This document shows positions 1 to 9,650 of a stretch of 48,715 nt of DNA, piece by piece. Position numbers and translations under genes: made by a program. Within the stretch, counting starts at the first letter, position 1, and the number at the start of each line of letters is the position of its first letter. Origin of the DNA: a virus; IMG/VR virus record IMGVR_UViG_3300032291_001378, positions 1 through 48,715 of that record, one strand, 5' to 3'. Below the pieces are notes generated by a model. It ran no database searches. It was given only the letters and a program-made list of their open reading frames with translations, and was not told the origin of the DNA.

Positions 1-776
1 CCTGAATTATCACTAATTTTTGTAGTGTCCGGTATAAAGATAATATCTTCAGATAATGAAGGAACTTCATACCATTTCCCATTTTCCGATAGAAATTCAG
101 AATTTGATGGTACATTATTATATTCAATACCATCTTTTTGTATTATCGATGTTACATTTAATACGTTTCTTTCAGGTAAAAATAAATTAAGAAACGGAAT
201 TGCGTCCGCTGGTGTTACAACTTTTTTAAATACCTTCGTAATCCCATTGACCAAAGTTTCCCTTTTGGTTATATTATAGCTTTGAACGTTATTATTTGCA
301 TCAAGGATTGGTATCACCTTTTGATTTGGTTGTCCTGATGAATTAAATTGTGATGCGAAATTAATATCATTAGGATTTTCAAATGTTTGACCCGCACCAA
401 TAAATTGTGAACCTGCACGTAAAACACCCATGTAATCAGGATTCGGTCTATCACCTAACACGGGAACATTAATTGTTATATCACAAACCGCAACTGATGG
501 TCTATTACCCGGTATCTTCAAACCATATGTTCTGGCAATATTATATAAGGAACTTCTTTGTTTGGCAAATTCCAATACAGTCTCTTGTAAACTTCGGTCA
601 ATATGATAATGTAAATTATCTGTTACTGCAGCATTTAAATCTAAAAAAACCGAAAATATTGATGCGTCATTGAAATTATCAATTAGGTCAGGATAATACT
701 TTCTTGTATAGTCTATTAATTCTTGTCTTAGTGCCGCAAAATCGCGAACCGTATAGGATATTCTTCTTTCTGTCAT
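1..776 (-). CDS. Baseplate wedge protein gp6-like (partial, C-terminus outside window)
   Basis: An open reading frame starts at ATG 776 and runs off the left edge, so only about 258 N-terminal residues are present. The translation begins MTERRISYTVRDFAALRQEL and continues with YPDLIDNFNDASIFSVFLDL and LHYHIDRSLQETVLEFAKQR. This is the typical opening of T4 gp6 / baseplate J-family wedge proteins, which form the hexagonal ring that triggers sheath contraction. It starts 4 bases after the stop of the gp25-like gene and is probably co-transcribed with it; gp6 and gp25 are physical partners in the T4 wedge. No Shine-Dalgarno sequence precedes it. The family call is from remembered sequence pattern, not a database search. 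Confidence 0.85.
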   Translation of the reverse strand, partial: MTERRISYTVRDFAALRQELIDYTRKYYPDLIDNFNDASIFSVFLDLNAAVTDNLHYHIDRSLQETVLEFAKQRSSLYNIARTYGLKIPGNRPSVAVCDITINVPVLGDRPNPDYMGVLRAGSQFIGAGQTFENPNDINFASQFNSSGQPNQKVIPILDANNNVQSYNITKRETLVNGITKVFKKVVTPADAIPFLNLFLPERNVLNVTSIIQKDGIEYNNVPSNSEFLSENGKWYEVPSLSEDIIFIPDTTKISDNS

Positions 777-780
777 TATT

Positions 781-1239
781 TTAAATGTTAATTATTATAA
801 AGTCCCTTGTTTGAAAGGCATTATCAGTTATTGTATAGTCGATTCTAATCTTAGCTGTATATTCTTCGGTTCCTCGACCCGCAATTCTATATACACCATT
901 ACCTAAATTATTAAGATTTAAAGACCCTTCACTTTCGTATTCATTATATGGTAATACAATTACATCATTAATCACCAAATTAGGAATATATTTACTAACA
1001 CTATCACGAATATCATCCTTAACCGCCTCGAATGTTATACCATCAAAAGGTTCAAATATAAATTCATATAATCTTGAACCAAAATCAGGTAAATAATACC
1101 TACTTCCTTTTCGAGTTAAAAGTAAATGTAATAAATTACTTCTTATTTCTTGGTCAGGGTTCTGTGAAAGTGATATGTAATCACCTTTAATTGAATCCGT
1201 GAATGGGAAATTAACACCATATGTAACACCTTTAGCCAT
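781..1239 (-). CDS. Baseplate wedge protein gp25-like (GPW/gp25 family)
   Basis: This 152-residue protein is close to the usual gp25 length of about 130 residues. It carries the conserved family core around residues 29-65: DQEIRSNLLHLLLTRKGSRY followed by LPDFGSRLYEFIFEPFD. The family joins the baseplate wedge to the sheath and is conserved in contractile injection systems. The gene lies between the nrdA terminator and the gp6-like gene, and gp25 beside gp6 is a sensible baseplate pair. A TATTTAT motif lies 5 bases before the ATG on the coding strand, so the gene probably has its own late promoter rather than depending on nrdA transcription. Confidence 0.88.
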   Translation of the reverse strand: MAKGVTYGVNFPFTDSIKGDYISLSQNPDQEIRSNLLHLLLTRKGSRYYLPDFGSRLYEFIFEPFDGITFEAVKDDIRDSVSKYIPNLVINDVIVLPYNEYESEGSLNLNNLGNGVYRIAGRGTEEYTAKIRIDYTITDNAFQTRDFIIINI

Positions 1240-1244
1240 TGTTT

Positions 1245-1251
1245 ATAAATA
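1245..1251 (-). promoter_or_regulatory. Candidate late promoter motif TATTTAT before gp25-like gene
   Basis: The coding strand reads TATTTAT, then AAACA, then the ATG. It is one member of a set of identically oriented motifs upstream of many genes here. It lies downstream of the nrdA hairpin terminator, as expected for a promoter that restarts transcription. An AT-rich background makes single copies weak evidence. Confidence 0.45.
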
Positions 1252-1289
1252 TATTACTATCCATTTTTCTTTAAATAGTCTTAAAATGA

Positions 1290-1314
1290 AAAATCCCGAT
1301 AAAATCGGGATTTT
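1290..1314 (-). terminator. Rho-independent terminator after nrdA
   Basis: A perfect 11-bp inverted repeat (AAAATCCCGAT / ATCGGGATTTT) with a 3-base loop begins 4 bases past the nrdA stop codon. On the minus strand it is followed by a T-rich run, TTTTTCATTTT. It should end the ribonucleotide reductase transcript before the baseplate genes. Confidence 0.85.
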
Positions 1315-1317
1315 AAA

Positions 1318-3744
1318 TTAGGAACTACATCCAAAACATTCGAAAGGACTGTCGTCCGGTTTTTGTGTTAATCCTTGGATATCTACTTTAGGTGTTTCAA
1401 CCTTAATCTTAGGTTGTTGTGTTTTAGAAATATCAACCGCTAAGTGTTTAGCCCCCGTAGAAATCGCCTTAGTTCTAACATAATAACATAATGTCTTCAG
1501 ACCTTTTTCCCATGAATGGAAATGTGATGATGTTATTTTAGACAATGTTGGATTTGCCATATAAATGTTCATTGATTGTGATTGGTCAATAAACGGTGCC
1601 CTATCCGCTGCCATATTAATTAATTCTCTTTGAGATATCTCCCAAATTGTTTTATATTTAGATAATAAGTGTTCGATTCTTTTAACCTTTTTACCATAGT
1701 TTTTATCGTCAGTATCAAGATAATTATTAAAGTTAATGTTTTGAATCGACCCTTCATTTAGGATTATTTCGTTTTTCAAATCTTCACACCAAATACCCAT
1801 TTTTTCGAAATCGTTAATTAAATATTTATTAACAATCATGATTTCACCACCAACAACTCGTCTGTTAAAGATTGCTGAATGGGCTGGTTCTGTCATTTCA
1901 TATGAACCTGTAATCTTAGCCGAAGACGCCACCGGCATCTGAGCCGTAAATAATGAATTACAAATTCCGTGATTAGATACATCCAACTTAAGATTATCCC
2001 AATCCCATAAACCACTTAGTTCGTTATAATCCAACCCCCACATGTCAAATTGAAAAATTCCTTTTGACATTGGCGAGCCCTCAAAATGAGCGTAAGGTTT
2101 ATATTCACCAGATTTACATAGTGACATACTTTCAGTAATCGCGGCAAAATAGATTGTTTCAAATATCATTTTATTCAATTTCTTAGCGTCTTCCGATGTA
2201 AAAATATAATCCATCAAGAAGAACACATCCGCCAATCCTTGGGTTCCGATGGCAATTGCTCTTTGGTCCAATCCACCTTTTCTACCCTTTTCTGTTGAGT
2301 AACTATTAATATCAATAACTTTGTTAAGTGCTCTAACAACTTTTCTTACTTCGTTATATAATAAATCAAAATTAAATTCACCTTTATTGATAAAGTTCTT
2401 CAACACCATTGAAGATAGGGTACAAATTGCCGTTGTTTCTTCATCTGTATATTGATATATCTCGTTACAAAGATTTGATTGTTTAATCACACCAATATTC
2501 TGATGATTCGTCTTTTTATTTGCATTGTCTTTAGAACATAAATAAGGTACACCCGTCTCAACTTGTGATTCAATAATCTTAGTCCAAATATCTTGTGCCT
2601 TAACTTTTTTACCGATACCTAATTCAACAGCCTTGTTGTAGTTTGCCTCGTATTCATCACCATAACATTCTTGAAGTGGTTTAATCCCTGCGTTGATAAT
2701 ATCGTTAGGACAGAACAAATACCAATCACCACTCTCTCTAACCGCTCTCATGAAGTTATCAGGAATCCAAAGAGCTGTGAATAAATCTCTAGCTCTTAAT
2801 TCCTCAGCACCTGTATTCTTCTTAATATCTAATAAATCCATAACATCTTTATGCCATGGTTCGATGTAGATTGCTGCACTACCGGGTCGTCTTCCTTGTT
2901 GGTTAAAAAATCTTAAGGATTCATTAACAATTTTTAAATATTTTAACAATCCACCTGCAAAACCACCTGAAGTACTAATACGACTTTCTTTACTTCTAAT
3001 ATTAGACATTGATAGTCCGATACCAGCAGCGTCTGATGAATATGTTGAAATATCATTTAAAGTGTTCAATAATCCATTACGTGAGTCAGCATCATTATAA
3101 TGTAACACACAAGAAGCCAATTGAGGAACTTTGGTCCCTGAATTAATGATGATTGGTGTTGCCGGTGATATAAGTTGATTTGACAATGATTGATAATATT
3201 CAACCGCCTGTTCAAATGACTTTGTGACCCACAGAGCAACTCTCATATACATGTGTTGTGGTCTTTCAATAACTTTACCTTGAGGTGTCTTTAACAGGTA
3301 CATTTCCTGTAATGAACGCCAAGCAAAATAATCAAAGTTATAATCATTTTCATGATTAATAACATCATCGATTTTATCATGACCATAAGAATCTATAATT
3401 TGAATTAACTCATCGTTAATCACACCGGTTGCGTGTAATTCCAAAATAGTTTCACAAAAACTATCATTAGTTTCTTTATGGTATGATGAAATCGCCACAG
3501 ATGATGCTAATCTTGAATAGTCATGATGACTACCAGTATATGACGCAGCAATTTCATAAATTAACTTGTCTAATTCTTTAGTTGTAATTAGACCTTCGGT
3601 TGGTACCGACGTAATTACCTTGATGAATATCTCATCAGAATTTACATTCAGACCTTTCGCTGCTCGTTTAACGCGATTATAAATTTTTTGAGGATTAAAC
3701 GATACATCCTCACCATTTCTTTTTTTAATTTTTAATGACATCAT
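1318..3744 (-). CDS. nrdA: Ribonucleoside-diphosphate reductase, large (alpha) subunit, class I
   Basis: This 808-residue protein reduces ribonucleoside diphosphates to deoxy forms for phage DNA synthesis, together with the adjacent beta subunit. Residues 1-95 form an ATP-cone allosteric domain (KKRNGEDVSFNPQKIYNRVK). The barrel carries the active-site cysteines and glutamate: ASCVLHYNDADS, NLCNEIYQYTDEETTAICTL (redox cysteine, NLC-E) and PVASSAKITGSYEMTEPAHS. The tail ends CFGCSS, the CxxC pair that exchanges electrons with thioredoxin or glutaredoxin. Length matches bacterial NrdA. The sequence opens ATG ATG with no ribosome-binding site, 11 bases after the nrdB stop, so the two are an operon. 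No intein or truncation is visible. Confidence 0.96.
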   Translation of the reverse strand: MMSLKIKKRNGEDVSFNPQKIYNRVKRAAKGLNVNSDEIFIKVITSVPTEGLITTKELDKLIYEIAASYTGSHHDYSRLASSVAISSYHKETNDSFCETILELHATGVINDELIQIIDSYGHDKIDDVINHENDYNFDYFAWRSLQEMYLLKTPQGKVIERPQHMYMRVALWVTKSFEQAVEYYQSLSNQLISPATPIIINSGTKVPQLASCVLHYNDADSRNGLLNTLNDISTYSSDAAGIGLSMSNIRSKESRISTSGGFAGGLLKYLKIVNESLRFFNQQGRRPGSAAIYIEPWHKDVMDLLDIKKNTGAEELRARDLFTALWIPDNFMRAVRESGDWYLFCPNDIINAGIKPLQECYGDEYEANYNKAVELGIGKKVKAQDIWTKIIESQVETGVPYLCSKDNANKKTNHQNIGVIKQSNLCNEIYQYTDEETTAICTLSSMVLKNFINKGEFNFDLLYNEVRKVVRALNKVIDINSYSTEKGRKGGLDQRAIAIGTQGLADVFFLMDYIFTSEDAKKLNKMIFETIYFAAITESMSLCKSGEYKPYAHFEGSPMSKGIFQFDMWGLDYNELSGLWDWDNLKLDVSNHGICNSLFTAQMPVASSAKITGSYEMTEPAHSAIFNRRVVGGEIMIVNKYLINDFEKMGIWCEDLKNEIILNEGSIQNINFNNYLDTDDKNYGKKVKRIEHLLSKYKTIWEISQRELINMAADRAPFIDQSQSMNIYMANPTLSKITSSHFHSWEKGLKTLCYYVRTKAISTGAKHLAVDISKTQQPKIKVETPKVDIQGLTQKPDDSPFECFGCSS

Positions 3745-3755
3745 ATCGTTTTATA

Positions 3756-4703
3756 TTAGAAATCTTCCTCAAAAGAAATAGTTTCGTTTAATTTTGCCTT
3801 TTGATATTCAACAGTTCTTGATTCGAAAAAATTACCTTTAGTTTCAACGGCAATTTGTTCCATAAATTTAAATGGTTGTTCAACATTAAACTCTTTATTA
3901 CAACCTAATTTAACCAACAATCCATCTACAACAAACTCAAGATATTGTTTCATTAAATTTGAATTCATACCAATCAAAGATACTGGTAATGACTCAGTGA
4001 TAAATTCTTTTTCTATTTCCAATGCCGACAATAAAATCTCACGGATTCTTTCATTACTTGGTCGATTTTCAACGTGATTATTTAAAAGATGAATTGCAAA
4101 ATCACAGTGTAAATTTTCATCTTTAAATATTAATGAATTGGCATTACATAAACCTTGCATAATACCTCTGGATTTTAACCAAAAAATTGAACAGAATGAA
4201 CCTGAAAAAAAGATACCTTCAACCGCTGCGAATGCCACCAATCTTTCTTGGAAAGATGCCTTTTCAATCCAATCTAAAGCCCATTTAGCCTTCTTCTGAA
4301 CCGCAGGTAAATTATCCAACGCAGTAAAACATAGATTCTTTTCTTCTTCACTTGATATGTAAGTGTCAATAAGAAGGGAATACATCAAACTATGAATATT
4401 TTCCATAGCCAATTGCATCCCATAAAAGAATTTTGCCTCAGGATATTGCACTTCACGATAAAAGTTTTCCGCCAAGTTTTCATTTACAATACCATCGGAA
4501 GCTGCGAAGAATGATAGAATATTTTTAATAAAATATTGTTCATTCTCGGATAGATTATTCCAATCTCTAATGTCATTTGTTAAATCAATCTCTTCTGCCG
4601 TCCAAAATGCCGCTTGATGCATTTTATAAAATTCCCATATGTCATTATGTTGAATTGGGAAGATAACAAACCTATTCGGGTTCTCTATTAATATTTTTTC
4701 CAT
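3756..4703 (-). CDS. nrdB: Ribonucleoside-diphosphate reductase, small (beta) subunit, class Ia
   Basis: This 315-residue protein houses the di-iron/tyrosyl radical cofactor that initiates catalysis in NrdA. The metal ligands are all visible: D40 (FWTAEEIDL), E101 and H104 ([10 protein letters not shown]), E161 (AAVEGIFF), E195 and H198 (KDENLHCDF). Y108 is in the radical tyrosine position. The FWTAEEIDL and [11 protein letters not shown] motifs are closer to the eukaryotic/viral class Ia type than to Escherichia coli NrdB. The gene starts 4 bases after the helicase stop and precedes nrdA, making a helicase-nrdB-nrdA transcription unit. It appears intact and functional. Confidence 0.95.
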   Translation of the reverse strand: MEKILIENPNRFVIFPIQHNDIWEFYKMHQAAFWTAEEIDLTNDIRDWNNLSENEQYFIKNILSFFAASDGIVNENLAENFYREVQYPEAKFFYGMQLAMENIHSLMYSLLIDTYISSEEEKNLCFTALDNLPAVQKKAKWALDWIEKASFQERLVAFAAVEGIFFSGSFCSIFWLKSRGIMQGLCNANSLIFKDENLHCDFAIHLLNNHVENRPSNERIREILLSALEIEKEFITESLPVSLIGMNSNLMKQYLEFVVDGLLVKLGCNKEFNVEQPFKFMEQIAVETKGNFFESRTVEYQKAKLNETISFEEDF

Positions 4704-4707
4704 AATT

Positions 4708-7146
4708 TTATATACCTTGTTCTTGTTTTCTTTTTTCTAATAATTCTTTAACTCTATTTCTATTTTTTTCTTCTTTTTGTTCTTCAAGACCTAAGAAAGT
4801 AACTGAACTTTCTGTATCAATTTGCATCAATTCATTATCAAATTTACAATTTTCAAACACGATACCATCTTGACCAATTCTTGATTTAGTGATAGCAATT
4901 GTTGCTAGTTTCATCTCTTTTTGTTGTAAACTCTTTGCAACTGAAATAATAACGTGTCCAACTTGGGCCTTCTTAATAGAACCACCCATTTGGTCTGTGG
5001 TTACAACGTCCGAAGAAATCGAACTTCTATTTCCCTGTGTTGCCGTCCAACCAGCAATATCCAACTCATGACATAATGCCTCATATCCTCTCATAACAGA
5101 ACCTTCACTTTTCCATTCATCCCCTAAATTTTTGTCAGGAACAATACAATCAATATAATCCAAAACAATTAAATCAATTTTATTACCCTCAGCAATCATC
5201 TTCCTAACTTGATTTTTAATCTGAGACATAGTAAGTGTATCTGATGGATATTTTTTCAAAATTAATCTATTTTTAGTATTTTCCCTAATTTCTTTAACCT
5301 TTTCCATCACTTTATCTTTATTAAATGATAGTTCATCAGGTGCAATACCCGTCCACATTGTAAAATGTTTTCTTTGGATAATTTTAGGATTATCTTCAAA
5401 AAATATTTGAAGTACGTTATATCCAAGATTAAAGGCATGATTCGCAATTTTAGATAATACAGTTGTGTTATGTGTTAACACATAATCCCTAGTCACAAAC
5501 AATTCATCAGGGTTGGAAACTTTAATACATGTCGCTTCTTCATTATGTGAATATGTAATTGCTTTCACATATTTTTGTTCAAGATATTTTTTTCTTTTAT
5601 AATATTTAGAAACTTTACGTAATAACTTAAAAGGTACAATATCATTAGCGAATGACATTGTGATTGTATAAGATAATTGACCTTCTTTTTTTACACCATT
5701 ATACACATACTTCGGTACTTTTGTATTAATTTTCACGGTACCACCTAATGATAATACTAACTCTCTAACATCATTACATAATTGTTCTGATATTGTCGTA
5801 AATTGTACAGTACTGTTTTTATTAACATAACCATCGGTATCCATCAAACCTTGTAATAATGATACCCTATTTTTGACTGAATTATATAAATAATCTTTAG
5901 GTATAAACTTATTGTTAGATTTTTTATTTAACAACCCATATTCATTAAGACGTTGTTTAATACCCGATTTAAGATTTATTGATTTTATACTTTTTGTTTC
6001 AGTTCTAAAGTATTCATTAAAAGACGAATGTTCATTAAGATATGATATATTATCAAACAATTCATCATCCTTAGTCGAAATTCTAACACCACTTTCACAA
6101 ATGCTACCATCCCCTAATAATAAACCAAGTAAATAAGGATTAATTAATACCTCTTTTTCATTAAAATTAATAGGACTAACTACAGGTAATCTATAATTAT
6201 ATCTACCATTCTTCTTAATAGAGCTTATCATATCCGACGTTTTAACCACTTTATATCCATAATTTGGTTTATATACACTTTCACCCTTAACTCTTGTTTT
6301 AGCAGTTCTCATATTAAGAGTATTAACACTCCAAAGATGTTCCTCATCGCAATTTACAAAAGTATCATCAGTGAATTCAACTTTATAAATCGACCTAACA
6401 CCTTGTGGGTACACGCCAATAACATACTGTTCGTTACCGTCACTACCAATTATTTTATCACCAAGTTTAATATCACCCATTTTAACCCACCCGTTAGGTG
6501 TTAACACAGGTTCTGAATTAGGTAAACTTTTACCCACACCTGTTGGGGCCAATATAACTCCTAATTCACCCTTTGCCAAACCACCTTTTAACAAATTATC
6601 AATACCCGGTATACCGATTGGTATTGGATGACGATAATCATCGTCAAGTACTTCATCTAAATTAGAAAAAACATCTTGTTCTCCTTCATCAATTTCACCA
6701 ACCTGTAACGCTTTATTAACCATTTCTTCAAGTTGGTCATAACTTTCAAAATCACCTTTATCAATAATTTTTTGAGCTTTGGTCATAACTTTCTGTAACT
6801 CTTGTTGTTTACAGAATTTAAGAGCCTTTTCAATAACGAATTGATGTCCGTCTAAACTAGAATCTTTAATTTGTATTAATGTGTCTTGTACTATCCTTCT
6901 TGCCGCGTCTGAAGTAATTTCAGAACGTGTAAGCTGGTCCAAAGTTTCAAAAGATGGGACACTTTCATACTTCTTATAATATTCTTTTATCATTTGCACA
7001 ATAATCTTGAAGTATTGATTATCAAAATATTTTGAATCCAATACATCAATAATTGAACGTGCAAAGTCTTTGTTTATCACTAATTGATTTACAAGTTGAA
7101 TCTGAAAAGTATTACCTAAATAACCAAAATTTTTATCGCTTGCCAT
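4708..7146 (-). CDS. Replicative DNA helicase (DnaB/T4 gp41 family) with in-frame intein
   Basis: This 812-residue precursor consists of a 458-residue helicase interrupted by a 354-residue intein (residues 207-560). The N-terminal domain (about 1-165) is followed by the RecA-like core. The Walker A loop is split: APTGVGK before the intein and [10 protein letters not shown] after it, so splicing restores GVGKTT. Walker B is [12 protein letters not shown] (residues 657-668) and a later conserved segment is [13 protein letters not shown]. The spliced length is close to T4 gp41 (475 residues). The protein is the 5'-3' replication-fork helicase and probably recruits a primase encoded elsewhere. 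It sits upstream of nrdB. A TATTTAT motif lies 23 bases before the ATG. Without splicing the ATPase site would be broken. Confidence 0.93.
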   Translation of the reverse strand: MASDKNFGYLGNTFQIQLVNQLVINKDFARSIIDVLDSKYFDNQYFKIIVQMIKEYYKKYESVPSFETLDQLTRSEITSDAARRIVQDTLIQIKDSSLDGHQFVIEKALKFCKQQELQKVMTKAQKIIDKGDFESYDQLEEMVNKALQVGEIDEGEQDVFSNLDEVLDDDYRHPIPIGIPGIDNLLKGGLAKGELGVILAPTGVGKSLPNSEPVLTPNGWVKMGDIKLGDKIIGSDGNEQYVIGVYPQGVRSIYKVEFTDDTFVNCDEEHLWSVNTLNMRTAKTRVKGESVYKPNYGYKVVKTSDMISSIKKNGRYNYRLPVVSPINFNEKEVLINPYLLGLLLGDGSICESGVRISTKDDELFDNISYLNEHSSFNEYFRTETKSIKSINLKSGIKQRLNEYGLLNKKSNNKFIPKDYLYNSVKNRVSLLQGLMDTDGYVNKNSTVQFTTISEQLCNDVRELVLSLGGTVKINTKVPKYVYNGVKKEGQLSYTITMSFANDIVPFKLLRKVSKYYKRKKYLEQKYVKAITYSHNEEATCIKVSNPDELFVTRDYVLTHNTTVLSKIANHAFNLGYNVLQIFFEDNPKIIQRKHFTMWTGIAPDELSFNKDKVMEKVKEIRENTKNRLILKKYPSDTLTMSQIKNQVRKMIAEGNKIDLIVLDYIDCIVPDKNLGDEWKSEGSVMRGYEALCHELDIAGWTATQGNRSSISSDVVTTDQMGGSIKKAQVGHVIISVAKSLQQKEMKLATIAITKSRIGQDGIVFENCKFDNELMQIDTESSVTFLGLEEQKEEKNRNRVKELLEKRKQEQGI
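5467..6528 (-). mobile_element. Intein with LAGLIDADG endonuclease in the gp41-like helicase (class 3 type)
   Basis: Residues 207-560 of the helicase precursor. It begins [14 protein letters not shown] (block A), has EEHLW in block B (H270, W272), LLGLLLGDG and [10 protein letters not shown] as the two LAGLIDADG endonuclease motifs, and ends ATCIKV...VLTHN followed by Thr. W272, C540 (block F) and T558 (block G) match the Trp-Cys-Thr triplet of class 3 inteins, which use the block F cysteine as first nucleophile. Position 1 is Ser, which is less usual for that class. Insertion is immediately after the Walker A lysine, a known hot spot. It is related to the intein at 34455-35558. Confidence 0.9.
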
Positions 7147-7169
7147 ATATTTTAATCCGACTTGTAAGA

Positions 7170-7176
7170 ATAAATA
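7170..7176 (-). promoter_or_regulatory. Candidate late promoter motif TATTTAT before helicase
   Basis: TATTTAT on the coding strand, 23 bases before the helicase ATG, in the 33-base gap after the preceding gene. It shares an upstream GATAG with some other copies. Confidence 0.4.
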
Positions 7177-7179
7177 CTA

Positions 7180-7632
7180 TCAACCAAGTTGATAATTCAA
7201 ATAATTTTTAGAAAAATTTTCACCTGAAAAAATGTCAGTCAACATATTAAGAATCGTTTTTGACTCTGGTCGTATGTCTACGGTATATCTAGCCTTTGGT
7301 GGGTATGGTTTTGCATCAAACCCTCTCTGACAAATTGTCTGTTCCCCAAGTCTAACCGACAAGTTAAACCACTCAGGTCCGTCAGTCTTTGATGTGTTCA
7401 TAACATTTGGGTCATTCATTATCATATCAGCATTTTCAGCCATATAATCATGTGACCTAATCCAAAGTTGTTTTTCAACATGATTACCAATTTCAACTAA
7501 AGCATCATGTAATTCTAAACTGTAGCGAGCATCATCATTGTAGTTTTTTACATTAAAAAAACGTTGAATAACGATGTTGTCATTTAACTTTACCAAAAAT
7601 TCCATTTTGGTTACGTCTGTTCTTTCTTTCAT
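7180..7632 (-). CDS. Unknown 150-residue protein with an internal duplication
   Basis: I do not recognise this protein. It consists of two similar halves: VKLNDNIVIQRFFNVKNYND followed by ARYSLEL (from about residue 14) and VRLGEQTICQRGFDAKPYPP followed by ARYTVDI (from about residue 93). The shared pattern is V-K/R-L, QR-F, K-Y and ARY-S/T. Predicted character is soluble and mixed alpha/beta, with no signal peptide or membrane segment. It lies 4 bases after the 5' nuclease gene and before the helicase, so a role in DNA replication or as a replisome accessory is possible but only inferred from position. Confidence 0.7.
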   Translation of the reverse strand: MKERTDVTKMEFLVKLNDNIVIQRFFNVKNYNDDARYSLELHDALVEIGNHVEKQLWIRSHDYMAENADMIMNDPNVMNTSKTDGPEWFNLSVRLGEQTICQRGFDAKPYPPKARYTVDIRPESKTILNMLTDIFSGENFSKNYLNYQLG

Positions 7633-7636
7633 ATAT

Positions 7637-8635
7637 TTAATTTTTAAACCTTTTTTTTTCTTTTCTTGTTAATTTTAATATTGGTTGTAAGAATTCAACC
7701 CAAGCGTTGTCATGTTTTGGGAGATATTTGAAAATACCATCATCTATCATCATTTTCATGAGGTTTTTATATCCCCTACCGTCGGGGTCGATATTTTCGG
7801 TATAATAAAGCTCAACTTCTTTTTTAGCATCTTCTGTCATTAACGGATTTGACAAGCTAACAATTTTTTCCCTAATACGGAAATATTCATCCCCATACGT
7901 TCCTGATTTTGTTGTCCCACATACGAGATTTTTAATCGGTTTGTTTTTTTCATCCTGTAATAAGATTTCCTTAGATTTTTCTAAAATATAATCGGCAGTT
8001 ATCGTTGTTTCAAGTACCTCGGGAAAATATTTAATTAATCTTTTTTCGCCAAAATTTAATATACCATCAATGTTATCTGATTTATCTCCTAAGATAATTT
8101 TAACAACTTTAACATTTGATACGGGAACCATTATCCCCCCTAACTTAACTTTATGTTTATCAGTTATCCATTCTTTCGATATTGGTGAGTATATATGAAC
8201 TCTCTCGTTAATTAACTGTGTTAAGTCCTTATCTGACGATAAAATCGTAATTTTTTCGTCACTTATTTTACAATAATAAGCAATCAAATCATCACATTCA
8301 TGATTAGGTATACTAACCTGTCTAACAAACATTTCTTCAAGATATTCTTTCAATCTTGTTCGTTGGTCATAAAAAGATTCTTTTTTATCTATAGTCATCG
8401 TATTTTTACGATTTTCTTTATATTGACTATATAATAACTTTCTTTGGGATGAGTTATTTTCCCCATCCCAAAAAACTATAACCTTGTCGTAATTATAATC
8501 CGATAAAAATCTTTGAATTACATTGATACAGTGATAAATACCACCTATGTGTTTACCCTCATGGTAAAATTCTTTTACCCCGTGAAATCCAATTTTAAAT
8601 AAATTATCCCCGTCAACTACTAATGTCTTTACCAC
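7637..8635 (-). CDS. 5'-3' exonuclease / RNase H (T4 Rnh-like, FEN family)
   Basis: This 332-residue protein matches the T4 RNase H / flap endonuclease family, which removes RNA primers and 5' flaps on the lagging strand. Acidic metal-binding positions typical of the family are visible: VVDGDNL (residues 6-12), VFWDGENN, HECDDLIAYY, ILSSDKDLTQL and GDKSDNIDGIL (the helix-hairpin-helix segment). T4 RNase H is 305 residues, so the length fits. The start is GTG at 8635; no in-frame ATG fits better, and VKTLVVDGDN must be near the N-terminus for a FEN fold. It is followed closely by the unknown gene and the helicase in a replication operon. Confidence 0.9.
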   Translation of the reverse strand: MVKTLVVDGDNLFKIGFHGVKEFYHEGKHIGGIYHCINVIQRFLSDYNYDKVIVFWDGENNSSQRKLLYSQYKENRKNTMTIDKKESFYDQRTRLKEYLEEMFVRQVSIPNHECDDLIAYYCKISDEKITILSSDKDLTQLINERVHIYSPISKEWITDKHKVKLGGIMVPVSNVKVVKIILGDKSDNIDGILNFGEKRLIKYFPEVLETTITADYILEKSKEILLQDEKNKPIKNLVCGTTKSGTYGDEYFRIREKIVSLSNPLMTEDAKKEVELYYTENIDPDGRGYKNLMKMMIDDGIFKYLPKHDNAWVEFLQPILKLTRKEKKRFKN

Positions 8636-8645
8636 TTTTATTTTT

Positions 8646-9650
8646 TTATTCTAAAACCCGTTCTTCTTTCAAATCGAAATCACCATCAATCCCGATAATT
8701 TGACTCCAATATTCCGCATATTCTTTTTTATACGATTCAATTGATGCCTTTTCTTCAGTACTATCTTTACCAGCCAAAAATCCATGTGGTGTCACAATAA
8801 TCTTACCATCTTCATATCCTAAGCCATTAATATGGTTCTTTAATACCGACACTTTGCTACGAATTGCAAATTTAACACTACGCTTATCTTTGGTCGCAGT
8901 TATTTTGTTTGTACCCGCACCTTTTTGATTTCCAAATAAGAATACCAAAGATGAGTTCAACCAAATTGCTTCACCACCTTTTGCTTTAATTTTTGGTTGA
9001 CCAAATGGATTATCAGGCAACTCAACCCAAGGTTGGTTAATGATAATCAAAGTGTTTTCGTGTTTTGAATCAGATTTTCTTGAACCTGAAATACGTTGAT
9101 TGATACCCATACCAATTTTGTCGGCAAGAACCGCAGCGTTGTGCTGTTTCCCACCTTTACCTTCATAAGTCATCTTACAAGGAACCGAACCTACCGAATC
9201 CCAAATAAAACATAAACTATAATCCAATTCACCTTTTTCTTGTGCGTCTAATAACTCATTAATATAATCAGTAATCTGTTCAATATAGTTGAAGTTATTA
9301 TTGAATATATAAAATCCGTCCCAATCTGCTTCGCCCGTTTCTTCATCGATAATCTCATCGCAATCGAAACCCATAAGTTTTGCGTGTTCAAAACTCCATT
9401 TTTGCTCAGTAATAATGAAGACAGGTAATATCCCCATTTTTTGAGCGGCAACTGCCGATTTAACAGCCGCGGTTGTTTTGCCCGTATCTGAGTGACCTAA
9501 GAACATATTTAAATGTCCAATTGCAGGACCCGGAAGTCCAACCGCATCCAAGAAATCTTTTCCTAAATCAAGATATCTTTGCGGTTTATACTTCGCAGAA
9601 GTTGAGAACTTCTTCTTCAACGAACTAAAATCATTTTTTTTAATTGCCAT
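8646..9650 (-). CDS. uvsX: RecA-like recombinase (T4 UvsX family)
   Basis: This 334-residue protein is a strand-exchange recombinase. Walker A is GHSDTGKTTAA (about residues 52-62), Walker B is LCFIWDSVGS, and a RecA-like DNA-binding/loop region follows (KIGMGINQRISGSRKSDSKH and TLIIINQPW). These features and the length match UvsX of T4-related phages, which drives recombination-dependent replication and repair together with gp32. The start ATG overlaps the end of the preceding 73-residue gene by 11 bases, suggesting translational coupling. No ribosome-binding site is present. Confidence 0.92.
   Translation of the reverse strand: MAIKKNDFSSLKKKFSTSAKYKPQRYLDLGKDFLDAVGLPGPAIGHLNMFLGHSDTGKTTAAVKSAVAAQKMGILPVFIITEQKWSFEHAKLMGFDCDEIIDEETGEADWDGFYIFNNNFNYIEQITDYINELLDAQEKGELDYSLCFIWDSVGSVPCKMTYEGKGGKQHNAAVLADKIGMGINQRISGSRKSDSKHENTLIIINQPWVELPDNPFGQPKIKAKGGEAIWLNSSLVFLFGNQKGAGTNKITATKDKRSVKFAIRSKVSVLKNHINGLGYEDGKIIVTPHGFLAGKDSTEEKASIESYKKEYAEYWSQIIGIDGDFDLKEERVLE

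Noticed and set aside
25-279. Rightward open frame of 84 codons at the left edge
   Set aside because: It lies opposite the gp6-like coding sequence, which has clear family motifs.
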